A stretch of DNA of 64,000 nt from Streptomyces aureocirculatus (GTDB lineage Bacteria; Actinomycetota; Actinomycetes; Streptomycetales; Streptomycetaceae), in contig NZ_JOAP01000038.1 in NCBI RefSeq assembly GCF_000720475.1, positions 6,398-70,397 of the forward strand. Reading direction: 5' to 3'. Position 1 is the first letter of the stretch; each line of letters begins with the position of its first letter. Under the pieces are notes generated by a model. That model did not search any database and was not told where the DNA came from. It saw only the letters and a program-made list of their open reading frames with translations. Positions 15,200 to 21,940 of the stretch are shown one piece after another. The translations under genes were made by a program, and so were the position numbers.

Positions 15200-17503
15200 T
15201 CAACTCATGGACCAGCCTGGTAGAGCCTCCAAACGATGGCGGCGGCCCTCGGGCTGCTTCCCCTCCCGGATCAGCTTCTTCTGCTGGAGCATCCACCGGT
15301 AGATACCAATGCCGTTGATCGACTGGTCAAAGGGCACCTTGATATCGCCGTGCTCGGCCGCCCAGGCCGCGAGAACGTCAAAACTCGCTTCCCACTGAGC
15401 GGCGATGCCGTCCCAGACCCACTCAGGGCGTTCTTCCAGGGCCTCGGCCTGCGCGGGAGGCAAGGTGCCCTTGCGGTAGTCGGTGCGCTTCCTGGTGACG
15501 GTTTGACCGAGAGCGAAGACGATGCCGTCCTTCTCCACCTTGTACGCCTGTGGAACCCGGGCGTGCTTGTGCTCGGCGATGAACGCGTCGAGATGCTGGA
15601 GGAACGCCTCGAACTTCGCGTCGTGGCCATGCCACATCCAGCTCGGAAGCGCCTCGTAGTAGGCAATCTCCTCAGTCTCCATCTGGCTCGCCTTGTACCG
15701 GTTGCGTGCCAGGGTGACGAAGTTGTCCAGCCGGTATCCGGTATCCGGCACGGTGTAGCCGCGCGGCACCCGGGCATGGCCATGCTCAGCAACGAATCGC
15801 TCAAGCTCGGACCGGCCGAGCTCGCGCTTGAACTCGGCAAGCCGCCACGTCCATCCGGGCTGCGCCTCCAACAGCGCCGCGCGCATCGGCAGCAGCTTGC
15901 CGACGGCGTACAGACCGCGCTGACGAGCAGCCCAGCTCTCCAAGGTTCCGGGCTCGGTGGACGTGGGCACAGCGGAGTGGCCGTGCGTGGCCGCGTACCG
16001 CTCCAACAGCCCGTAGAAGTGATACCAGTCCTCGGTTGTGTTCTCCAGGACATGCACTCCGAGAGCCGCCACGAAACTGGCATTGATGTTCGTGCTGCCG
16101 TAGATCCTCACCTTCTCCGGCAACACGGTGCGGGCGGCGCACGTGTTCTCGGCCGCGTCACTGCTGAGGCGCCGCCGCGCGGTGGTCAACGCGGCGTCCA
16201 TGCGCTCGTCCTGGTCGCGGAGGGTCGCCAGGACCCGCCACACGTGCCGGAAGGAGCCGGCTTCCAGGACGGCCTGCGGACTCTCGCCGGGTGCGACGTA
16301 GACGGGGAGGAGAATCAGCGCGGGGCGATCGTGATCGGGGTGGAGGCGCAGCGCTCGCCCGACTGCCTGCACGATGTCGGTCTGCGACGACTTCGGGTCT
16401 ACCAGGCAGATCCCGTCGACGCTGTCGACGTCCAAACCCTCGGTCAGGGTGCGGACGTTGTTCAGGACGACCCGGTGGCCGTGCGCGGGGCTGGCGAGCA
16501 TCTCCAGCTGGGAGTTCCGGGTGGCCGCCGGGGTCCTGCCGTCCATGTGCAGGGAAGTGATCCGCACGTTGGCCGACGCCGCGCCGATCGTCCCCAGGGT
16601 CGCCGAGAAGGCCTTCGAGCGGGCTACGCGGCTGTGGAAGGCGATGACCTGCCGGAGGTCGTGCTCGCGCATGGCCTGCGACAGCGCGATCTGGACGGCC
16701 ACGGTCGCCGCGTCGCTGGACCTGGAGCTTGCAGGGGAGCGGCCGTCCTGCGCGAGCAAGGTCGCGTGGACGTCCTGATCCGAAACCAGCACGATGGCAA
16801 CTTCGTAGTCGGCAAGCAGTTTCCGCTGGATGGCACTGCCGAAGGAAAGCTCGTAAACGCGCTTCCCGTACAGCTCTTCGTCATCCATCGACACGATGTC
16901 TGTCGTACCGTCGGAGCCCTCGTGGATACGGCTGGTCGCAGTCAGCGAAAGGCGGAAAACCGCAGGGATCTTCGCATTGTCGAGAACGGTGGAATAAGCC
17001 TTTCCTGTGCGCCCGGCAGTGTGGTGGGCCTCGTCCAGCACGACGAGGTCGAGCGGCGGCAACGCGCGCAGTGCATACGCCTCAGCTATTCGCCCCACTG
17101 AATGGTAAGTGGAGATCAGAAGGCGCATCCGCGTGGACTGGCGCGGGGCAAGGAAGTCGGCGATCCGACCAGGCTCGACTGTGACTGGGGCAGCGGCGCC
17201 CCCTACAGCGGAATCCGAGCAGATGATCAGGGCATCCAGGCCGCAGGGAAAGCGCGAGGCCCAGCCCCGGTAGATCTGCTCGGCAAGAGCGAGGGTCGGC
17301 ACGGTCACCAGGACCGTGCTCGCTGCGCGCGCGTTGGCCGTTTCACGCGCTACAAGGGACTTCCCTGTCCCACAGGCCATAACGACCAGTGCCCGGCCTT
17401 CGGAGATCTCACGAATGGCCCGCAGCGCCTCTTCCTGATGCGGGCGCGGGATCATTCGCGAAGCAGTCTTGCGGCCATGCACTGGTGCGCTTCGGTCGTT
17501 CAC
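15200..17503 (-). CDS. Superfamily II helicase with four helicase-associated repeats, about 767 aa
   Basis: GTG 17501-17503 follows CGGAG and is the best start; the frame upstream of it runs through a hairpin. Motifs: Walker A MACGTGKS (about 42-49), DEAH box VVLDEAHH (about 155), motif III SLTATSR, motif VI QAVGRALRL. After the helicase core come four copies of the helicase-associated (HA) repeat, each with a histidine-rich core (THGHSAVP, EHGHARVP, EHKHARVP, EHGDIKVP) and a closing tryptophan (PGWTW, PSWMW, PEWVW, PGWSM). Such actinobacterial helicases are common on plasmids and phages and probably remodel replication or recombination intermediates. The HA repeat role is not established. 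Confidence 0.88.
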   Translation of the reverse strand: MNDRSAPVHGRKTASRMIPRPHQEEALRAIREISEGRALVVMACGTGKSLVARETANARAASTVLVTVPTLALAEQIYRGWASRFPCGLDALIICSDSAVGGAAAPVTVEPGRIADFLAPRQSTRMRLLISTYHSVGRIAEAYALRALPPLDLVVLDEAHHTAGRTGKAYSTVLDNAKIPAVFRLSLTATSRIHEGSDGTTDIVSMDDEELYGKRVYELSFGSAIQRKLLADYEVAIVLVSDQDVHATLLAQDGRSPASSRSSDAATVAVQIALSQAMREHDLRQVIAFHSRVARSKAFSATLGTIGAASANVRITSLHMDGRTPAATRNSQLEMLASPAHGHRVVLNNVRTLTEGLDVDSVDGICLVDPKSSQTDIVQAVGRALRLHPDHDRPALILLPVYVAPGESPQAVLEAGSFRHVWRVLATLRDQDERMDAALTTARRRLSSDAAENTCAARTVLPEKVRIYGSTNINASFVAALGVHVLENTTEDWYHFYGLLERYAATHGHSAVPTSTEPGTLESWAARQRGLYAVGKLLPMRAALLEAQPGWTWRLAEFKRELGRSELERFVAEHGHARVPRGYTVPDTGYRLDNFVTLARNRYKASQMETEEIAYYEALPSWMWHGHDAKFEAFLQHLDAFIAEHKHARVPQAYKVEKDGIVFALGQTVTRKRTDYRKGTLPPAQAEALEERPEWVWDGIAAQWEASFDVLAAWAAEHGDIKVPFDQSINGIGIYRWMLQQKKLIREGKQPEGRRHRLEALPGWSMS

Positions 17504-17620
17504 GTCGACTCCGTCGGTGATGATGATGGGGAAGTTGAGGGGGCCGATGATGTGCGAGGCACGGCACAAGGGGCGCATTGCCGCGCATTTCGAAGCGCCG
17601 CGATACTCGAACCGGGCATG

Positions 17621-17677
17621 AACAAGGGGGGTGAGAGCGAGGAGTGTAAGGACACTCCCGCCCTCACCCCCCTTGTT
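17621..17677. promoter_or_regulatory. Very long hairpin upstream of the helicase gene
   Basis: AACAAGGGGGGTGAG pairs with CTCACCCCCCTTGTT, and the stem continues inward (AGGAGTGT/ACACTCC) to an AAGG loop, about 25 pairs in 57 bases. It lies 118 bases before the GTG of the leftward helicase. It could be a terminator for transcripts from the right, or a leader element of the helicase mRNA. No gene is seen in 17504-17952. Confidence 0.6.
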
Positions 17678-17885
17678 TCTCGGACTCGACGCAGCCGGCG
17701 CCGTATGGGTTCGCGAGATGCGACTGTGCAACGAGATCTGAGTTCTGGAAAATCCTGCAGGATTTGATGTAGCCGTATACGCGCCCGGGAACGGTGGCGT
17801 CGCAGCCGTCTTGCGAGCAGTGTTCGGCGGCTCATTTCTGGTTACCGCGTCCACGGTCGGCGGATGTGGTTCCCCCCTACTGCGT

Positions 17886-17960
17886 GACCCTGAGTAGTTC
17901 AGTAGCGCCCTAGCTCGGAGTCGAACCGGGCCGAGATCCGTCTAGGACTGCTCTACTTGA
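17886..17960 (-). other. tRNA-like sequence, probably not a functional tRNA
   Basis: The minus strand contains a B-box match GGTTCGACTCC with a T-arm-like stem, and upstream GGCTCAAGTAGAGC resembling a D-arm. No acceptor stem can be formed and the D-arm lies in the end of a coding frame. I read it as a tRNA fragment or coincidence. Confidence 0.2.
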
Positions 17961-18285
17961 GCCACGACAAGCGGTACAGAACACGCAGCGTCGGCCGGTT
18001 CACGTTGGTGTACATGCCGGGCATATCGAGTTTCACCCAGTAATGTTCCTGAAGGACGACAGCACAGAACTCCAGTCCCTTACGCTCTGCGTCCTGATAA
18101 CCAACATCGTCTAACGTGTGCCAGATGATCCACGTCTCGCCTTCGCGATGCTCCGCATGCCAAACCTCGAAACCAGCGCGCTGCTCCTTCCAGGAATATT
18201 CCGGGATACCTGCACGCTTCAGGTGGTCGCGAAGGTTCTGCTGCATGCGCTCGAGGACCTGGATCTCTACAGCAATAATCGGCAT
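17953..18285 (-). CDS. Hypothetical protein, 110 aa
   Basis: The ATG at 18283-18285 has AAAGGAGAA upstream. The protein starts MPIIAVEIQVLERMQQNLRD and has several tryptophans (EYSWKEQ, FEVWHAE, TWIIWHTLDD, YRLSWLK), giving a small alpha/beta impression. No family recognised. It is part of the run of small leftward genes between 20 and 18 kb. Confidence 0.65.
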   Translation of the reverse strand: MPIIAVEIQVLERMQQNLRDHLKRAGIPEYSWKEQRAGFEVWHAEHREGETWIIWHTLDDVGYQDAERKGLEFCAVVLQEHYWVKLDMPGMYTNVNRPTLRVLYRLSWLK

Positions 18286-18330
18286 TCTCGATTCTCCTTT
18301 CCAGTCGAGTAGGGGACTAGATGGCCTCAC

Positions 18331-18584
18331 CTATGTAGTGGGTGGAGCAGCACCTCCGCAAGGAACGACATCCAGAGCAATACGGCGAGCCGCAACCATA
18401 ACGGAACCCTTACTTTCTCCCCAAACGGCGTGCCGCAGCTCCTCAGGAAGCTTCACGTCACAGTCAACGACAACGTCTGTGTTCTCGGATTTTTCGCGCA
18501 CCGCTTGTGTGCGTGATCTGCGGATACCGTGAGCTCGTGGGCGCCTTCCACTTCCGGGATCCACTGAATGTAGGCCCAGTGCAT
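18331..18584 (-). pseudogene. Small gene with one apparent base deletion
   Basis: ATG 18582-18584, behind GGAGAG, gives MHWAYIQWIPEVEGAHELTV. One base later in the frame it becomes VREKSENTDVVVDCDVKLPE, which ends at 18331. Restored, it is about 85 residues. The good ribosome site on the first part and coherent second part argue for a single gene with an indel near 18503. Function unknown. Confidence 0.5.
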
Positions 18585-18605
18585 TTAGACTCTCCAGGGT
18601 CAGTC

Positions 18606-18812
18606 TCAGTAGACGTAGAGCTCTATGCCATCGCCAGCATTCTGTTCCGTAAGGCAGACACCACCATTACTGACGGTCAAGACGTCGCCGAAGGCCCACA
18701 TGCGCACCTGACCGGTGCGGAACTCGGACGTCCCGTGGCCGTCGAGGACTGTGGCGAATATGTCGAGCCAGTTACTCTGCGAGCAGACGCAGCTCGTCTG
18801 AATGGTGACCAC
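18606..18812 (-). CDS. Hypothetical protein, 68 aa
   Basis: The GTG start at 18812 follows GAGAAGAAG. It reads VVTIQTSCVCSQSNWLDIFA and later RMWAFGDVLTVSNGGVCL, a small beta-rich protein with three cysteines. No family recognised. Confidence 0.55.
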   Translation of the reverse strand: MVTIQTSCVCSQSNWLDIFATVLDGHGTSEFRTGQVRMWAFGDVLTVSNGGVCLTEQNAGDGIELYVY

Positions 18813-18881
18813 ATGCTTCTTCTCGAGGTGGCGGATGGCGAGCCGACGGTGCACCTGCCTCATCTGAGCACCGGGTTGGAG

Positions 18882-19115
18882 TCAGCCCTCCTTGGGATCT
18901 TCATAAACGGGCTGAACCATGTCCAGATCGACGAGTTGGCCGACACGAAGGGTGTTCAGTCCGCGCAGCATCGCGATCAGTTCCTTGCGCTCCGCGATGC
19001 CCGCAGGGCTCAGCCGCCGACCGTCCTGTCTGAAGTCACCCTCTTCGAGGAGCTGCTCCAGTGAGAACTTCCACTCGTTGACCTGGTACTGCTTGATCTT
19101 CTGCATGCGGGCCAT
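18882..19115 (-). CDS. Hypothetical protein, 77 aa
   Basis: A textbook ribosome site (AAGGAGGGA) precedes the ATG. The protein is charged and helical (MARMQKIKQYQVNEWKFSLE), with GIAERKELIAMLRGL near the middle. It may be a small DNA- or protein-binding factor, but no domain is recognised. Confidence 0.7.
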   Translation of the reverse strand: MARMQKIKQYQVNEWKFSLEQLLEEGDFRQDGRRLSPAGIAERKELIAMLRGLNTLRVGQLVDLDMVQPVYEDPKEG

Positions 19116-19244
19116 GTATCAGTCCCTCCTTGAAAGGGCGTAGCGTGAGCTGAATGTCATGCGAACCGACCCGGTCCAGCGCGAGCACGTCGTCGATGAC
19201 AGTGGAGTTCCTTCTTCAAGTGGCCGTCGGTTACTGAATCTTCC

Positions 19245-19364
19245 TCAGTCCCCGAGGGGACGCCGGAACCCTGGAGAGTCCTCATACTCTGCATGGACCA
19301 TGGCCTCGAGGTACCCCTCCAGCTCCCGCTGGGACATCTTGCGGGGCTCCGTCGAGTCAGCCAT
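19245..19364 (-). CDS. Hypothetical protein, 39 aa
   Basis: It starts MADSTEPRKMSQRELEGYLE within the last codons of the upstream 165-aa gene (8-base overlap), so it is probably translated by coupling. The helical ELEGYLEAMVHAEYED segment suggests a small helical peptide. Function unknown. Confidence 0.5.
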   Translation of the reverse strand: MADSTEPRKMSQRELEGYLEAMVHAEYEDSPGFRRPLGD

Positions 19365-19854
19365 CGGAGTCTTCCTCGACAGCGCGACTCTTGCGGACCG
19401 AGCGCCGGCGGATGCTGGCAGCGAGGCGGTCGTACTCTTGACGTGCCTCGTTCGCCCTGACACGGTGATACTCAGCCTGTCTGTTGTGGTCCCCGATCGA
19501 CTTTCCAAGTCGGGTGAGCTCGCGGCGGAGGGTGTGCTCTCTTTCATCCCAGTAGATCTCGCGCACGGCGGCTGCCAGTTCTGATTGGTGCATCATCAGC
19601 CACTCACCGGGAATCCGGGCCTGGATCTTGGGCATCATGCTGTGCTTCTCGAGCTGGAGCACGATCTGGCCGTCGCCTTTCATGGACGACCGCGCGAACT
19701 CGACGCTTGGTGAGCCAAGGAACGGCTTGAGCCGCGGGGGCATGGTCTCGGCAGGGAATTTCGCGAGCACGCGTGAAATCAGGCCCACCATCTCGTCGAG
19801 TTCGGTGAACAGCTGGTTCATGGCGCCGACGATCTCTGTGGTCTTGTTCTTCAT
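19357..19854 (-). CDS. Helical hypothetical protein, 165 aa
   Basis: It starts MKNKTTEIVGAMNQLFTELD. The C-terminal half is strongly basic and helical (REHTLRRELTRLGKSIGDHN, then RLAASIRRRSVRKSR), likely a coiled coil with nucleic-acid-binding potential. It overlaps its upstream neighbour by ATGA. No family recognised. Confidence 0.7.
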   Translation of the reverse strand: MKNKTTEIVGAMNQLFTELDEMVGLISRVLAKFPAETMPPRLKPFLGSPSVEFARSSMKGDGQIVLQLEKHSMMPKIQARIPGEWLMMHQSELAAAVREIYWDEREHTLRRELTRLGKSIGDHNRQAEYHRVRANEARQEYDRLAASIRRRSVRKSRAVEEDSDG

Positions 19855-19994
19855 CGCTTCTGGTCCTTGATGATCGGGTCCTGCTCGGGGAACCGGGACA
19901 GGACCGTCCCACCCCGATTGGCCTCCCCGTCATGACGTAGGGAGGCGCTGCCCTTGACGAACAGGATGGAGGCGCTCTGTTCCTTCGTATCCAT
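19851..19994 (-). CDS. Hypothetical protein, 47 aa
   Basis: It begins MDTKEQSASILFVKGSASLR and ends FPEQDPIIKDQKR, overlapping the next ATG by four bases. The start is uncertain because the frame is open further upstream without a clear ribosome site. Confidence 0.45.
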   Translation of the reverse strand: MDTKEQSASILFVKGSASLRHDGEANRGGTVLSRFPEQDPIIKDQKR

Positions 19995-20396
19995 GGCCAG
20001 ACCCGTCGTCAGGGCGCGCTCGTGAGAGGCCGTCAGGGGTCTGGTTGGAGGCCGATGCGTGTCCCGGCTGGTGCATTGACGGGTCTCACCGGTGTCTTGC
20101 TCGGGGCTTCGGCGATCAGCGTCGTTGTCGCGTCCGGCCGGTGGCGGCAAAACGTCTTCTCAGGGACACCACCTGAACCCGGGGATGCCCACGACGCGAC
20201 GCCGGCGAATCAACGGGGAACAGACCGGGTGCACGAACACCGGGCCTGTTCCGGCATCGATCCCGCACCCGGGTCGGCTATGCCGACCCAGACCCCCGAG
20301 GCCAGTGCCCTGTCAACGGCCATGTCGTTCCCCGTAGGCGGCCAGGAGTTCGCCCCACTGCACAGTCGGCGCCCGTAAGGAGCGAAGCCGAGGGGG
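19995..20396. other. 400-base gap without a supported gene
   Basis: It contains a perfect hairpin at 20271-20289 (GGGTCGGC/GCCGACCC, TAT loop). The sequence GTCGGCTATGCCGAC here recurs near 40290 in another non-coding stretch. No convincing frame on either strand. Confidence 0.4.
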
Positions 20397-20818
20397 TTAC
20401 TCTTGCGACTTGCGGACCGTTTCCTCCGGGCGGGTCCGCTCCTTCTCGTAGTCATCGAAGAGACCCAGCGTCGTCAACCTGAAGTCGCCGGTCGCGGAGG
20501 TCAGGTCGAGGTCATCCAGCTCGACCGTGAACACCTGAACACCATGCTTCCTGGCAATCTCCGTCAGTGCCTTCAACTTGGCCGCCTACCGGCTGTGCCG
20601 ATCACTCTTCGTGGCCACTACCGCCTCGACCTTGCCAGCGGCGACTCGTTCATCAGGTCAAGGAACAAATCGTCCCGCCCGACCGACTTGTAAGTCTCTG
20701 TGACCTCCATGCCGTGCCGCTGTGCCCACTCCGCGCAGTCCTTCTCCTGAGCTTCCAACGCTGCGGGATTCTCCCTGGCGACCCGGCTGTAGACCGCCAC
20801 GCGCTTCGTCCCGCTCAC
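20397..20818 (-). pseudogene. Broken serine recombinase (resolvase-type) catalytic domain
   Basis: GTG 20818 starts MSGTKRVAVYSRVARENPAA, the resolvase RVAxYxRVS...Q pattern (the usual serine position is replaced by alanine or shifted). After a frameshift near 20643 comes VEAVVATKSDRHSR (cf. LVVxKxDRLSR), a TAG, then LKALTEIARKHGVQVFTVEL and a region ending FDDYEKERTR (cf. the conserved E/R-rich helix). All the catalytic-domain landmarks appear in order but in two frames with one stop. No DNA-binding domain follows. Its start overlaps the preceding gene as GTGA. Confidence 0.6.
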
Positions 20819-20995
20819 TCGTCCGCCTGCCCATCTTTCATGGCGATGAGAACATCAGCCAGGCCAGCCTCGGTGAGGGGCTTCTTGACCTCCACCGGCT
20901 CACCATCCGGGTCGTCGTACGACAGCGTCACGACCGGGATCCAGGCTTCAGCCTTCCATGCTCTTTTCCTCTTTTTGAATCGAAGCCTGCCACAT
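20815..20995 (-). CDS. Small protein with unclear start, about 60 aa
   Basis: The frame ending at 20815 (WKAEAWIPVVTLSYDDPDGE and a KPLTEAGLADVLIAMKD tail) is clearly coding-like but has no good start. An ATG at 20995 (MWQASIQKEEK) would join it after a +1 shift in an A-rich stretch. Either a rare start or an indel is involved. Function unknown. Confidence 0.45.
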
Positions 20996-21017
20996 TGGTG
21001 TGACTGTCGTGGCGCGC

Positions 21018-21497
21018 TCAGGCTGGCACGAATCCGACGCTCAACCGCCACCACTCGCCACCGCCCGGAGTGATCCGCCGACTGATGTCCTCCGGCAGAA
21101 CTGAGGTCATCTCCGGAAGGAACCACACCGCCAGCGTCCCGCCCGTCGCAAGAGTCAGGGCCGCCCACTGACGGACACCTTCCGCGAGCGGCAGAGCGAT
21201 ATGGGCAACACCACCGTCGGCAAGAAATGTGACGGTCACCCTTCCATCCCGCTCGATCGTCCAACGGGCCTGCGACTCCGCCGCCCGTGCCGTCTCTCCG
21301 CTCGGGGCGAAGTGGTGGCGTTCGAGGAAGGCGTCGATCTCCTCCCGAGAATCCTCATCTGTGCCGATGAGGGCCAGCGCCGCCTCCAGCGTGCCGTCCT
21401 TCTGTGGTGCTCCAGTCGGAACCGCGGCCGTGGCCGGCACACCGTTGATCGAGACCGCCGAGACCAGCCGAAGCGGCTTCTTGCGTCGGCTACTCAC
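21018..21497 (-). CDS. Hypothetical protein, 159 aa
   Basis: The GTG at 21497 overlaps the upstream stop (GTGA), so translation is coupled. The basic start SSRRKKPLRLVSAVSINGV is followed by an alpha/beta body with RWTIERDGRVTVTFLADGGV and a C-terminal LATGGTLAVWFLPEM region. No family recognised. Confidence 0.65.
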   Translation of the reverse strand: MSSRRKKPLRLVSAVSINGVPATAAVPTGAPQKDGTLEAALALIGTDEDSREEIDAFLERHHFAPSGETARAAESQARWTIERDGRVTVTFLADGGVAHIALPLAEGVRQWAALTLATGGTLAVWFLPEMTSVLPEDISRRITPGGGEWWRLSVGFVPA

Positions 21498-21832
21498 TCG
21501 CCAACCTCGTCCTTCTGGCGCACCCAGTCTGCGTGGGCCTCGGCGACCCGCGCTTTCCACTCCTTCCACGCCTCGTATGTGGGCAGCGTCTTCGGGATGC
21601 CCTCGCCGATCAGCGTGTTCGAGAAGTCCCCCAGAACGATCTCCGGCACGCCGCTGCTGAGCCAGCCGTAGTGGCGGGCGCCCCGGATGGTCGTCCTCAT
21701 CGGCGAGTCGTCGTCCAGCACCTTGCGGATGAATCGGGGGTCGGGGGTGAAGCGCCAGGAGTGCTCCACCATGACCCGGACTGTTAACATCTCGTCCTCG
21801 GTCAGCCGGAGGCCCGGCTTCCGGTCGCGCAT
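21494..21832 (-). CDS. Hypothetical protein, 112 aa
   Basis: ATG 21830-21832 has AGAGGAGAGG upstream. It starts MRDRKPGLRLTEDEMLTVRV and has a Trp-rich C-terminus (YEAWKEWKARVAEAHADWVR) forming an amphipathic helix. It is the first of a coupled trio leading to the broken recombinase. Function unknown. Confidence 0.68.
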   Translation of the reverse strand: MRDRKPGLRLTEDEMLTVRVMVEHSWRFTPDPRFIRKVLDDDSPMRTTIRGARHYGWLSSGVPEIVLGDFSNTLIGEGIPKTLPTYEAWKEWKARVAEAHADWVRQKDEVGE

Positions 21833-21898
21833 ACCTCTCCTCTCAATAACAGAGGAGCCTGCCAGACACCTCTGACGGGCTCCTCGGCTGTTTGGGCT

Positions 21899-21924
21899 GC
21901 CCGGCTGCATGATCACAGCCGGGC
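21899..21924 (-). terminator. Perfect 9-bp hairpin after the SNF2 helicase
   Basis: GCCCGGCTG and CAGCCGGGC flank an 8-base loop, 17 bases past the helicase stop. A second inverted pair (GAGGAGCC/GGCTCCTC) lies at about 21852-21885. Confidence 0.65.
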
Positions 21925-21940
21925 CGTCGATGGGTGTGGG

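Noticed and set aside
17886..17960. A functional tRNA gene
   Set aside because: No acceptor stem and part of the sequence is coding.
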